Source: Deinandra increscens subsp. villosa | Taxonomy: Eukaryota; Streptophyta; Magnoliopsida; Asterales; Asteraceae | Direction: 5' to 3' | NCBI GenBank assembly: GCA_039602395.1 | Contig: JBCNJP010000025.1 | Span: 104,887,604 to 104,951,603, forward strand | Length of the DNA: 64,000 bases | Shown: positions 45,780-57,876 of the stretch, in pieces | Position numbering within the stretch: position 1 is the stretch's first letter | Layout of the letters: each line of letters opens with the position of its first letter | Position numbers and translations under genes: made by a program | Notes under the pieces: generated by a model | Told to the model about the DNA's origin: nothing | The model's input: the letters and a program-made list of their open reading frames with translations, nothing else | Databases searched by the model: none

Positions 45780-45954
45780 TATATGACTTTGTTTTAGTAA
45801 ACACTATAGTAGAATCTTTATTGTATTACTTTTGGATAAACCGAATCTTTATTGTATGACATTTGGCTATATTAATTTATTATGTTGAGACGTTTATCTC
45901 ATTAGTTTATATCTATGAAAATTTCAGTATATTGTTTACGGAAAGAATGAAAAA

Positions 45955-46439
45955 TATAAACGAATTCGCAGCAAAAATGCTTAAAAAATCCGTAGCAAGG
46001 TTCCGTAGCACAAATTCGTAGCCAAATCTAAAGCTTAATTCCGTTGCATAATTCGTATCTAGCCTGTTGCTAAACATCCATAGGGAAAATCGTAGCTAAA
46101 TAAATCGTAGCTACAAACCGTAGCTAAAAGTCCGTAGCTAAATATCCGTAGCTAAAAGTTCGTTGCAAAAACCGTTGCTAAAAAATCCGTAGCAAAAATT
46201 TTGTAGCTAAATTCCGTAGCTAAAAATCTGTAGCAAAATCAATAGCTAAAATAGCTATGACTATTTACGTCACTAAAGCCGTAGCAAATATTTTTCCGTA
46301 GCAAAAATCCGTAGCAAAAACTTTTAGCCACGGGGGTTCTTGTTACGCCCGAAATCTGTAGCAAATCCGTAGCTAAAGGGTATTTGCTACGGATTTGTTA
46401 CGGAATTAGCCGTAGCAAATGCTTATTTCTGTAGTAGTG
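45955..46439. repeat. CACTA right subterminal repeat region
   Basis: About twenty-five copies of CCGTAGC with variants (CGTAGCTAAA, CCGTTGC) run up to the right terminal repeat. It mirrors the left subterminal region. Confidence 0.85.
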
Positions 46440-47596
46440 ATTTATAACAATATTATAAAATTATTCATATTTATTTAATTAATGATACGACGAACTTGAT
46501 AATTTTTTTTTACATACTTGTATATGTATAGAAAATAAAAATAATTATAAATCATTTGATTAATTACTAATGATTAATCGAAATGAGTGTTAACTAATAT
46601 ACAAATATGACATCTTAACTAGAATGTTGTTTTAAATTTTAAAACAAAGTTAAGGGTTTATTTTATAACATTCTTTCAATTAAAAGGTTATAAGTGAAAC
46701 TTTAAATGTTAGACCTGACAATCTCTTTCTTCCCATTTACGAATATCCCGTTTTTCTAATTTATCATTTTCTATTCATCTTCTTCACCATTCTTGTTTCT
46801 TCCATTAAAACCCTGAACCGAGCTTGTTCAAATTCATTCTTTTTCTTTCTCTCTCTCTATGTGTATGTGGATATCATAGGGGCCTCTCAAAATGTTTGTG
46901 AAGGGGCCCTCCTTCAAACGACGAAAAGATTTCTACTAATCATATGAAAACCCAGCGGGTGCCTTGCCCCCCTCTCACATACATATAGATCCGTCCCTGA
47001 GCGCACTTCTATAACAGTAATATTGGTTAGTCAGCGTGATTTTTTTTTCTTTTTGAATTTGATGAATTTGTTATGCACCATAAGTTGATATATCGGTAGC
47101 AACTTTGTTCTCCGACAGTAACTTCCATTATTAACATTAAATTTGTTATTTGATAGTAACTTTGACCATCAACATGAAATTTCTCCTTCGGCATTCGGCA
47201 GAGTTACCTCCGAAAGATTGTTGCTAATGTAACTACATAGTAAATGCATAATATGAAAAATTATATAAACATCATCAATTGTACTATTTCATGAAAATTT
47301 TTAACAGTTCCCCCCAACCATTGACCCATTGTGATGGTTCAGTACTTGTATGTAGGGAATTCATTTGGTCTGCAAATATACATTTTACTGCAATGTGACT
47401 TTAACAAAAAAGATTTTCTCGTTGTTGTTTTATATTTTCTCTCTTATCCAATTGAAGATTTGGAAACACTCGAAGTACTTTGATCTGAAAGTAATGAAAA
47501 GGTATACGATTGAAAAAATCAATCGAGGATATATTTCTTTTTGGTAATAAATTGAATTCCATTCATTTCATAATCTAGAAAAGTAACACACACGAC
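46440..47596. other. Intergenic DNA, nothing recognised
   Basis: AT-rich sequence with a pyrimidine-rich patch near 46830-46860 and a GGGGCC-containing patch near 46880. No supported gene. The right end should hold the 3' end of the reverse-transcriptase pseudogene. Confidence 0.35.
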
Positions 47597-48745
47597 TCAA
47601 GGCAACACGCAGTGAAGGCGGGCAGCAAGCTGCGCCCCCACCCTTTTTTTAATAGCAAACCTTAGACGTATAAACACAACATTCTTCAATCTAGAGCCGC
47701 ACCCATTCCCGTACATGACTTTCTGAATCCAACTCAACATGGACGCCGCCTCCGACTCAAGATGCCCAAAAGTATCAAAAGCGAAAAGAACAAACACATG
47801 TTGATTTTCAATGCACGCTTTCTAGTGTTTGTTCACCTTCCTAACAGTCGGTCTGGACGCTGCCTGACCCGCCATGAACGTGTTGTCCTTAAGCCCCACA
47901 AGGGGAGAAACCCCCGTCAAATGGATATAGGCGTGCTTCTCATTCTGCCACCCAAAAACAAGTATGTCAGCCGGCCTGAGGGTTGAGCGCCCATCCAAGG
48001 GGTCAGACAAGAAGTTAACAAGAGCTTCCTTCCTGGCCGAGATTCCCGCCCGCATGAAAATGTCAAACATGACGTCTTGAACCATATCGTGTCGGTATTT
48101 AAACCCCGGGAGCTCTTTGCAGTGAACGGCGTGCTCCCCGGACGAGTCCATACACGCCTTGTTACAGACGGGGCATTTTTAATCCACGGGAAACAGGGGA
48201 ACAATGAGGCGATACTTGAGAATAACCCGGTATTCAACGGGTGACATGTGTTGCCCCAACCCGTCAATAAGGAGAGCATGAAGGAAATCCTACGCATGTG
48301 GTTGACGGAGGCATTCCCACACGGCTTTTTGCCTGGCTGTCATCTCATAAGTAGCTTCCATCTCGAGCATGTTTTTATCAAAAAGGGCATTCACCAAAAC
48401 GTGTTGGGCTTTTGGTGCGGCGGTGTCCTTATTAGTGAAACCACTCAGATCAAAGCCAGGAATTACATCAAGAAGACCAGCCAGAGCATTATCGTAATCG
48501 AGGCCCATATAACAAAACCCGATCTCCCGTAAAATATGGTCTTGCAGTGCCCAAGTTCGGGCACGCGAGGCTACAAACGCCAAATAGACCCCAAGATCCC
48601 CATGCCGGATCGGCAAAGAATCAAGCCGCCATTGCAAGTCCCCGAAGAAGGGACCCCCACACACGACAATATCCTAAATGGGCGAACGTAAATCCTTATC
48701 AAAACTAACCGCCGCCGCCACCATATGAACGGAGGGACATGTTCT
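47597..48745 (-). pseudogene. Plant non-LTR reverse transcriptase, C-terminal part, stopped by nonsense changes
   Basis: A single minus-strand frame runs through the whole interval without a frameshift. It reads VVCGGPFFGDLQWRLDSLPI, VASRARTWALQDHILREIG, GLGQHMSPVEYR, then a zinc-knuckle-like CPVCNKAC with EHAVHC, FMRAGISARKEALVNFLSDP and RSTLRPADILVFGW, ending with a stop at 47597. I recognise this as the C-terminal region of a widespread plant reverse-transcriptase family, including its zinc-binding segment. At least four stops interrupt it (near 48673, 48278, 48180 and 47823). The polymerase domain itself is missing, as in a 5'-truncated retroposon. Confidence 0.7.
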
Positions 48746-48939
48746 TCGAAATCCTAAAACCTACGTTTTAGTTTTTTTTTTCAAATGACTAAAATCATCA
48801 CACATTTATTTTGTAGGATTTGAATTCATATCCTTTTGCAGGGCCAGCCCCGGGCATAGGCGGGGTAGGCGACCGCCTAGGGCCCAAGATTTTAGGGGCC
48901 CGGAATTTTTAAATTTTTTTTTATATTTATATATATATA

Positions 48940-49335
48940 CAAGTGGCAAATTGGCGCGCGTTGCGCGCGGGGGCTATTTTTGGTTGAATCGTGAGAGACG
49001 AAGATGTTTCTTACAAATCGTAAACCTTAGCGACCATCAAAGAAAACTCATAATATGGTTGAGAAAGATGAATACAAAGACTCGTTTGCTTCCGTCATTG
49101 AGTCGTTTGCTTTGTTTGTTTTTTTGCTTGCGCGTGAAGCCCTATTTATTTTTATAGCTAGGTTGTTTCCTTCTGCTTACTTATTAGCACTTTTAAGCTA
49201 ATGAGCCGATCTTCAAACCTTTTTACATTTTGCAAATTGACGCACGATGCGCACGAGATCTTGTTTATGTCTGTTGTTGAGTCGTTTGCTTTGTTTGTCT
49301 TTTGCTTGCGTGTGAAATCCCGTTTATGTTCGTCA
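48940..49335 (-). mobile_element. Helitron 3'-end-like hairpin and a duplicated downstream segment
   Basis: After a TA run, ACAAGTGGCAAATTGGCGCG is followed by TTGCGCGCGG, which on the minus strand gives a strong hairpin followed by a tail ending CTTG, then T. A decayed second version (GCAAATTGACGCACGATGCG) lies near 49233. The segments after each (GAGTCGTTTGCTTTGTTTG with GCTTGCG) are similar, so about 200 bp was duplicated. The terminal CTTG departs from the usual CTRR. Confidence 0.45.
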
Positions 49336-51064
49336 TTACGTTATTTCCTTTATGATTGCTTAGTTTTTTCATACTCTTTGTTTATGTGGTAGATGTAATG
49401 TGGAGACTTTTTTATGTTTTTAGTTTTCATAATTTTTTTTATTGTAGCACATATTTAGTCAGTAAATCTTTGACTATATTATTATTATCATAGTACATAT
49501 TTGGTAAAGACATATTTGTCATTTCTTAAGCCACGCCTCTCTTAAATACAATAATTACTTTTTTGAAATTTAATTTATTACATTTGTTTTATGAAAATAT
49601 GATAAAAATATGTAGTACATTTGTTTTATCATATGAAGTTGAAATATGAGCCGATAATATACTCAACTAAAAGTGTCATAATAAAACTCTCTTTTTAATT
49701 TTTTTTCCGACAACTTAGTATCATATTTATCTTCATGTCAGAAAAAATGAATTTCATTACAGAAACATCTTATATTTTTTATTAAAAATTTTAATATCTT
49801 ATTTATCTCTCATGTTTTGTCATATCGTATTTTGTAGGTTGCGTATCTTTAAGATCTATAATGTGATAACGTATTTTATAAGTTGCCTATCTTTAAGATC
49901 TATAATAGAAACCTTATGTACTGCAGATCTACAACCCCACAACCCTACAAATCATCTTATTTATTTTGTAATACTTTTTTTTTTTGAACGGCAATTTTTT
50001 TTAATACTACCTTTTATTTTATACTAAACGTATACGTTTAAAGGTATATGTTTAATAGTATCGTCTGATATGTTACTTTTAAGTATTATTATAATACATG
50101 TTTGGTAAAAGAATCTGTCTTTTTCCAAAAATCTCTTGCACACATAGATGTCACTATTTGTTTGATGTCACTATTGTACTATCAATAAGGCCAACATGAA
50201 TATAACTCTTTTCTTTGGAAAAAAAACCACAAAATAATAAGTGGAAAATTTTTGTTCCAAGATAAAAAGAAAAAAATAATAAAAACATCATATAACCACT
50301 AAGTTTGTGGTGTTTCTCCAGTGTGATGAATAAAATTTTGCTTTTCAAAAAATATATAGCCACCAAGTTTTTAACATCAAAAAATCATAACTGGCTTCTT
50401 TTATATAAGATTAAATGCACATGTATGTTACTATGTACATGTCACCATTGTAAAAATGCATGCTTATAACCTTTTTTTAATTTCTATCAAAGCTTAATCT
50501 AATTGTAAGAAAAACTCCTACTCAGATTCTAGAGATAAGAAAACTTTTTACAAATCAAAAAATATAATGAACCCATTTTCAGAGCTAGTCTGCTTATACA
50601 AAATAAAACCAACAGAGAACGAAAGGGAGACAACTGCTTTTCCTCCTTCTACTAGTATCCGGCACTACCTTCAGAAAAAAATCATTCTAAAAAAATACAC
50701 GAAAATCATAAAAGAAGTCAGGCTCAGATTAGGGTTATGTAAACCCGAATGTAAATCATCATCGCCACTATGATCGGAACATAAGGAAAATACTACCAGA
50801 TCAGAAAAATGGGCTCAGACCAAAGTCATCATCGCCACCGCCTCGAACCAAAACCAACAGAAAGCATTCAGGCATCAGAACAGAAGAAAAATCCAACTAC
50901 ACACAGTAAAAATGAGCTCAAACCAAAGTCATCATCGCCCTCATGATTGTCTGTCGTCTCAAAACCCAAACCCACAACAGAGGCTCAGCTTCATAGCCAC
51001 AAAGAACACCAAATAGGGTCACCATAAAAAGGAATCCAGCAACATCAAACATATAACTTTCGAT
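49336..51064. other. AT-rich DNA inside the hAT-bounded interval, nothing recognised
   Basis: Several short open frames occur but none has a recognisable domain or good codon context. No terminal repeats were identified. Confidence 0.35.
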
Positions 51065-51610
51065 CTAAACCAAACCATCAACAATTACAATAGATCTGAG
51101 ATAATAGATGAGTAAAACCTTCATCGTCTTTAGCCATCGTAAACGACAGCACCCGAACCGCTCATAACCGGCGACAGCTGCGATAAACGCCACGCCGCCG
51201 CCGGTGAGATCATCGCGAGGGCAAACCGGCAAAAAGAAATCAAACAAAACACCCAACTCGCTCATAACCGGCAACGGCTGCGTTAATCGCCGCGCCGCCG
51301 CCGACAATATCACAGCGAGAGGTAAACAGAGATGAAACCTCGTTGAAAAAGGGGAAACGATAAACTGGTGTCTGAAACGGAACATCAACGCCGACACACT
51401 GCCATCGTATCTACGACGACTCACCGGAGTTCATGAACCCGGTTGCTCTGTGTACAGATCGCAAGCCTGAGACAGAACCTAGCGGTTCATGTAGAGAGAG
51501 CCTCTGCTATGTAGAGAGAGAGAAAAGAGAAAAGCCAACAATTAGAGAGAGAGAGTGAGAGGCCTGCTTGCTCTCTTGGAATAGAGAGAGAGAGAGAGAG
51601 AGATTTGAAA
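51065..51610 (-). other. Possible 5' end of an unknown gene fragment with GAGA tract
   Basis: A minus-strand open frame of 119 codons (51065-51424) begins MSRRRYDGSV. It includes two imperfect copies of a GC-rich unit of about 68 bp (GCTCATAACCGGC, then CGCCGCCGCCG), so its coding status is doubtful. Upstream on the same strand a CT-rich tract with long GA runs (51495-51602) resembles a promoter or leader. It could be a captured gene 5' end. The protein is not recognised. Confidence 0.25.
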
Positions 51611-51849
51611 GCTTTGAAATGAGAAAATAATGCAGACATGCCTTAAATGTAGTCCTTGCACAACCCATACCTTCTTGTATAAAGCAAATAAAGTAAACGT
51701 GGAATATTAGCTTACGTTAGGCTTTAAGACTTGAAAATTTAAAGGCTTGTACATTATGCAGACAAACATGTATAACCAAAAGAAAGGAAGCTTTAGGAGG
51801 CTCTTTGGGTTGCAAGTTCAACTTCCAAATGTTTGTATTATAAACAAGA

Positions 51850-51885
51850 TGGATGACCACCCCCGCGCGTTGCTGCGGGGGTGAT
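51850..51885 (-). mobile_element. Helitron 3'-end-like hairpin
   Basis: ACAAGATGGATGACC is followed by CACCCCCGC, a short loop, and GCGGGGGTG. Read on the minus strand this is a strong hairpin followed by a 13-base tail ending CTTG and T, like the end near 48940 (shared GCAACGCGCG and CTTGT). Confidence 0.45.
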
Positions 51886-54534
51886 TACTAAATGCGACCA
51901 TAACAGAATGTATATGGAGAAAGACAATAGTAGTAGTAGAGTAAGTTTGTTACAGGCCTGCCAAACGAACATGAAACATTGTCATGTCGTTTTCAAAACA
52001 TTTGTCACATCAGAACTTTATAAGATCCTAGTAAACATTAACATCAAATGTGAAAAATATACAATCTGCTTTTCATGAAAATGTGAGAAACATACAATTT
52101 GCTTTTGATGAAAATCCCAGGTAACACATATCCATTTTGGACATCCGGCCAACGTACATAAATGATCCCTGCTAAAGATGAACAAAAAAATTAAAAGCAA
52201 ATTAAAAAATCTTGTGAAAAACAAATCTTACATCCAAACAACATAGAACCATGTACAATCAATATATGATGACTCATTTTTCTTTGTTGCCCTGATCCAG
52301 ATAATGTTAACTGAAAAGAGGAAATTAATGATCGTGATTAATGTATATAAATTTAAGTTGGTAAGAATAAGTCTCAAAACTTTATATAAAATCTCAAGAT
52401 TCAAATGCCAGCTATATTATATTGTATATCATAAGTATTCTTAGCCTGCAACATGCCAATCTTCTTCTTTTGTTTTAGTGATATATGGCTCAGATTATGT
52501 CCATGAAACCATCTCAAGGCTCATGCAGCAAAGCAAATGTTGGCGGCGAGAGACACATGGTCACCACCAAGCCTGAACATAGGCTACTGGAACATCACAG
52601 CAAAGGATGCATCTAAGTTTATAAATAGCAAAAATCATCATCGCCATTAATTGTGTTCATGATAAGCAACAAACCAACAATACATAAGTCCATAAATAGA
52701 ACTCAAAGCCAAAGGCTCATATAAGTAAAGTATGTCATAAGCAACTAACCGTCAGTTCATAAGTGCATCGATAAGGCTCAAAGCCAAAGGCTCAGGTAAG
52801 AAAACCATTACAGCCATCTCATTATCTCAAAACATAAATGAATTTGAAGAAGCAAACTAATGAAATTACACGTGAAGAAAACCGTTTTCTCTAAGTCATC
52901 ATCCCATCCACTCATTGCAATCATCATTCCATTTTTACTTCTGTTAAGGATGAGTAACAAAATTAAAAAGCCTTCTAAATAAATGAGGCTTTTACCATTA
53001 AACTCAAACCTCTAACAGGCTCAGATCTGAACAACGGTTGCGGTTTTACCGCCTTCCTGTCGCCAGAAATATCATAGCCCAAAGTTCTGATGTTTTACCG
53101 CCTTAATTTCAATCTTTATATTGACTGAATGTGTCATGTGTTTTGTATCCATTCTCTAAAATATCATCTTTATACAAAACACGTGTAGAGAATTGATAGT
53201 GATTAATGGTTTTACCGCCTTAATTTCAATCTTTATATTTTCAAATGGATAGCAAATCAAACAACATTTATTGTTAACAAATCGATGTAAAACAAGGGCA
53301 TTGTGAATTTCGTTCTTTACACAACTATTATAAGCAAATATTGTACAACGGCATTAAGAATAAGAATGAAACAAATATAAACATTCAAAACATAAAATTA
53401 TCTTACAGAAACAGATGGATATGGAGATAAGAGTCAATTAACCAATTTTGACCTTTTTTCTGAGAGGAGCAGACATCCAAGGAATGCAGTCGAAGGCTAA
53501 AACCAAATATACAAAACGGAATTAACCAATACCTGTAACGATTTCCATGTCCAATCGGCGATCCTAAACACCTGAAAGTAGAAAATCGGAAAACAATAAC
53601 AATTGAAATAGACGAATGTGATGTCTTAAACTTACCGACGATTGAGAAAGAAGTAGCATATTTGGAAGATCGAGAACGAAATCGAGTAAGTACGGAGGTT
53701 GATAAGAAAGAATATGATGATGAAGTGATGAATCCAGGCCCGGTTAGGTAAGTATTGCCGTATATAGAACAAAAACACTTGAAAATTACAACCGATTACG
53801 GCATGCAACAGTTAGTAACATAAACAACAAAATTTTATGTGTAGATGAAGAAAATTAAGTACTAATTTCACAATAATTTGCAAGAAATGAAGATAAGAAG
53901 ATAGTAGAGGCAATTAGTTGATACCTGTTAGTAATACCAAATCCCAGATGAAGAAAGAAGCTAAAAAGGAAAAAACGATTGAGAATCATATATAGTATCT
54001 ATGCTATTATTTAATACTGTAACAAAGAGGATTTGGGGAATTTTGTAATTGCCGAGCGAAACAAAAACAGGGAGATACGAAAGGATTAACGATAACTACA
54101 AACAAACCTAGATCAGAAACACCACTTTCTTACCAGAACCGTAATCATTAAAGGATGAAGATTTGCAAAGCAATCGCCGTTGATCGACCAGAATAATGGA
54201 AGAACAACCGCAACCGCACAAAGACAGTCACAAATCGATTCTGAAAGGTAGATGGCAGAGATGGAGAGTTTAGGGCAGTGAAAAAGCTTCATTCTAGAGA
54301 GAGAGAGAGCGGCGTTCGTATTAAGCAAGCAAAGAGAAAGATTAGGTGGGCTAGGTTTAGAAACCATGGGCTGGGTTTAAAGAAGTATAGTGACAACTTA
54401 AAACCATTAAGAATAAGGACTAAAATTGCCAAAAACAGAAAATGTTGTGGTCAGTTTTCAAGAACTAAAAAGACAACTATTCATCTACAATTCCTATTGT
54501 ATTATTTATAAATATATATATATATATATATATA
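51886..54534. other. Helitron-associated DNA with splice-like signals, no clear gene
   Basis: Words such as GGCTCAAAGCCAAAGGCTCA and GTTTTACCGCCTTAATTTCAA are repeated locally (near 52700-52790 and 53100-53220). A minus-strand open frame of 84 codons (54113-54367) starts after a CT-rich leader and contains MKLFHCPKLSISAIYLSESI, with no domain I recognise. Segments near 53540-53580 have good splice signals. These may be captured gene pieces, but no chain of exons could be built. Confidence 0.3.
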
Positions 54535-55413
54535 CTAGTTTTTGATTCCCGTGCGACGCACGGGTGGTTTTTAAAAAAATAAATCCAACAATTTAAATAT
54601 TATAATAAATATAATTCGATAATTGAAACCCGTGCATCGTACGGCGGTATTTAAAAAAAAATCAAAACTAAAATGTACTAATGATTCTTTATATCATCTA
54701 AGAATTTTTTTAATTAGAAATATCCAGTTAAATTTTTCAATGGTTCTTCTACAATGAGCCACTTTCATTTCCTAGTAAAATATAAAAATGATATAAACAT
54801 TAGTGTAATCTCTAAAACTTAAGAGAAAATTAAAGTTTGTATCATACCCTTTTTCAATTATAAAAACAAACACAAAAACAAAACCATTTGATTATAATCG
54901 TGCATTCGTGCATGAATAATCTAAGAGTAGTCATAAGCACCACTTAAGGACACCCTTATGATACATATATTTGGGAATTTGTGTAACTAAACAATAAAAA
55001 AAAAGTTATTTATATTAATTATATTGTTATATTTATTTAAGAAATAATTGTTTGTAAAAAATAATATAAATTAAGAATGCAATTATAGTGATAATATCTC
55101 TATTAAAATTCATAAGAATTGATTTAGTTGTTTGAAATTACAATATTTAAGGCTCATTGGATTTAAAATTGACTTTTTTTTTTGAAATCCAAATCCGTCA
55201 TTTACGATATGTAATTCAATCTTTAAATGTGTTTGACTTTTTTAAAATATAATTAAAGACGTAATTATACAATTTGTAATTAGACTCTTTCTATTTTTGA
55301 ATAATCATAACTATATTATGAAAATCAAATTTCATTTATTGGAAAAAATTTGAGCGGGAAAACCACAAAATGGATTGTTGTGGTGATGCCATGTGGCATC
55401 CAATCTTTTCATA

Positions 55414-55453
<40 letters not shown>
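54535..55453 (-). mobile_element. Non-autonomous Helitron (about 0.9 kb)
   Basis: On the minus strand the 3' end is a perfect hairpin CCCGTGC-GTC-GCACGGG, a short AT-rich tail, CTAG and then T. The 5' part near 55350-55410 has the GATGCCACATGGCATCACC and TTTTCCCGCTCAAA blocks shared with the Helitron at 29992-34672. A TA run hides the precise 5' TC. A second hairpin-like CCCGTGCATCGTACGG lies about 80 bp inside the 3' end. No coding sequence. Confidence 0.72.
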
Positions 55454-55457
<4 letters not shown>

Positions 55458-55639
55458 AACATTTAATATACTTATAATAAGAGTCCTGCTATTCGCACCG
55501 GCTCATTTATTGATCTGCACCGGCCCTAAGCGGGGCGTATAGGTCTCCATGGGGCATAGTCGCCACATCTTAATTAAAAAAGCAGCAGGTTGCCAATTTT
55601 GGTAACTTTAGTTTTATTTTTCCTTATTTTTCCTAACAC

Positions 55640-55756
55640 TTTAACACTTTTTTTAACACAATTTTTTTACTAACTCTTTTTCTAACACAATTTTTTACTA
55701 ACTCTTTTTCTAACACAATTTTTTACTAACTCTTTTTCTAACACAATTTTTTACTT
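55640..55756. repeat. Tandem repeat, about 27-bp unit, four copies
   Basis: Units of TAACACAATTTTTTACTAAC plus TCTTTTTC run head to tail. Just to the right (55850-56060) a looser array of TTGCTCGTTTGAC and TTATTTGTTACTCGT words follows. Both lie near the left end of the MULE. Confidence 0.85.
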
Positions 55757-56428
55757 TTTTTTAATAGAAAACCCTTGTTTTATAACAACATCATATTTTA
55801 CAACCTTAGTCAAACACTATAAACCGTATAACACGATATGTCGTAATACTCATACTCGTACTCTTCGCTCGTTTCTCATTTGACTTTTTGAAATAATAAT
55901 ACTCGTTATTTGTTACTCGTACTATTTGCTTGTTGCTCGTTTGACCTTTTTAAAAAATAATACTCGTTATATGTTACTCGTTAGTCGTACTTTTTGCTCG
56001 TTGCTCGTTTTCCCTTTTTAAATAATAAAACTAGTTATTTGTTACTCGTTACTTGTACTCATCATATTTTCCTTTTTATTTTAATAACGTGTCGTATAAC
56101 TTTATAGTGACTATTACGACGTTAAATTTTTTAAAACAATAACAATAAACACAAATACTACAACCAACGAAACAAAACAAATTATACAATCAACATATAG
56201 CTACAACCAAACAAACAAAACAAATTATACAATCAACAAAACATAACTGCATATATATATATATATATATATTGATAATGAGTTTGTACATACAAATCAA
56301 AACGTACAACTCGATCATAATAGAGGCTATATATATATATATATATATATATAGATAATGAGTTTGTATGTGCCACCTGCATAAGTTTTTATTGGCGTTC
56401 GGGAATACATAATCACAGGATCTCATTA

Positions 56429-56755
56429 GGGCTTGGCCCTGTCGGTGACAATGATGCGTGGCTCCATATACTTATCTATCATACCTTTAGCCTGCTCAAG
56501 GACCCATGTAAAGTTGTCTTCTCGTTCATTCGCTATGAATGCATGTGCAATACAGAACGACTTCGACGTCGACGTCACACCAACTAACTGAACAAATGGA
56601 ATGTTGTAAAAGTTGGTCTTGTACGTCGAGTCGATCAACACCACATGCGGGAAGGCACGCCACATTATATAGGACAGAGGATGACAGAACAACAAAAATG
56701 GTAACCCGGTGAACCCGACATCTTTGATTGAAATGTGAAGCACTAACAAAAATGG
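56429..56755 (-). pseudogene. MULE/FAR1-type transposase catalytic fragment
   Basis: The minus strand encodes LPFLLFCHPLSYIMWRAFPH, then VVLIDSTYKTNFYNIPFVQL, VGVTSTSKSFCIAHAFI, EDNFTWVLEQAK and PRIIVTDRAKP before a stop at 56426. This matches the MULE transposase core, with the catalytic D in LIDSTYKTN and another in VTDR. It ends just after the second conserved acidic motif, so the final part and the DNA-binding front are absent. It could alternatively derive from a FAR1-type gene, but the surrounding terminal repeats favour a transposon. Confidence 0.8.
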
Positions 56756-57195
56756 TAACACCCACTATTTAGAGGGAATAAACTATTTTATGGAATGCAT
56801 GAGAAGCATTTTAAAGGAAGATACTACATATTTAATGGAAAAGCAAAACCCCGACATATTTGGTGATCTCATGCATGGGAAGCATTATGAAGGAAGAAAC
56901 TATTTAATGTAAAAGGAAAACTCCCCGTTTAGGCCTCCACAGGGCGTTTAGCTCCTCTCGTACCATATTCGACGTCCATCGGGTAGTCATCTCGTCAGGT
57001 GGTAGGTAGAAATTTAACACTTAAACGGGTCGTTTAGCCCTAAATGACACGCTGTCGTCAAACGTGTCAGCATGGTCAGGGAATATCCCAGGTGTCAGGT
57101 GAATCAGAAGGAACCCCGGGTCGTTTAGACCTCCACCGGGCATTTAAGGTTAGGGTTGCCAGGTTTGTATTACATTGAAGTCTGTGGCCCCACCT

Positions 57196-57695
57196 NNNNN
57201 NNNNNNNNNNNNNNNNNNNNNNNNNNNNNNNNNNNNNNNNNNNNNNNNNNNNNNNNNNNNNNNNNNNNNNNNNNNNNNNNNNNNNNNNNNNNNNNNNNNN
57301 NNNNNNNNNNNNNNNNNNNNNNNNNNNNNNNNNNNNNNNNNNNNNNNNNNNNNNNNNNNNNNNNNNNNNNNNNNNNNNNNNNNNNNNNNNNNNNNNNNNN
57401 NNNNNNNNNNNNNNNNNNNNNNNNNNNNNNNNNNNNNNNNNNNNNNNNNNNNNNNNNNNNNNNNNNNNNNNNNNNNNNNNNNNNNNNNNNNNNNNNNNNN
57501 NNNNNNNNNNNNNNNNNNNNNNNNNNNNNNNNNNNNNNNNNNNNNNNNNNNNNNNNNNNNNNNNNNNNNNNNNNNNNNNNNNNNNNNNNNNNNNNNNNNN
57601 NNNNNNNNNNNNNNNNNNNNNNNNNNNNNNNNNNNNNNNNNNNNNNNNNNNNNNNNNNNNNNNNNNNNNNNNNNNNNNNNNNNNNNNNNNNNNNN
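57196..57695. other. Assembly gap (500 N)
   Basis: An uninterrupted run of 500 undefined bases. The round length suggests a placeholder, so the true distance is unknown. Confidence 0.99.
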
Positions 57696-57876
57696 TATAT
57701 GACCCGTATGGGCCTTCACGGGGCGCTTAGGACCGGTGCAAGGAAAAATAATTTCCGGTGCAAATAGAACAACGCTATAATAAATTGTTCAAACTATAAT
57801 CAAAAGTTTTCTTAGCTCGCTTGTTAAATCTCCGGTGTAATAAAGCTTTCGTTAGAGGTTCTAAACCCGCAAGGAG

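Larger units (their letters stand above)
36240..46439 (+). mobile_element. CACTA (En/Spm) DNA transposon, 10.2 kb, nearly complete
   Basis: The left end CACTACTACACAAACAGG and the right end, read on the other strand CACTACTACAGAAATAAGC, share the CACTA-type terminus. Both ends carry dense subterminal repeats of CCGTAGC/GCTACGG. Between them lie a TNP2-type transposase (39908-43556) and a decayed second gene (43738-45779). The bases flanking the ends (TAA left, ATT right) do not form a matching 3-bp duplication. The transposase has one frameshift and otherwise splices correctly, so the element was active fairly recently. Confidence 0.92.
55472..57783 (-). mobile_element. Mutator-like element with near-perfect target duplication, interior partly unknown
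   Basis: The left end GAGTCCTGCTATTCGCACCGG and the right end (other strand) GCGTTGTTCTATTTGCACCGG are imperfect inverted repeats; similarity continues inward through CCTAAGCG. The flanks share TATAATAA exactly (55473-55480 and 57776-57783), or nine bases with one mismatch, as expected for MULEs. The interior holds a transposase fragment on the minus strand and a 500-base assembly gap. Confidence 0.72.

Noticed and set aside
36237..46442. A 3-bp target duplication for the CACTA element
   Set aside because: The flanks read TAA and ATT, which do not match, so none is claimed.
57150..57767. Long open frames of undefined residues on both strands
   Set aside because: They run through 500 N and exist only because the gap contains no stop codons.
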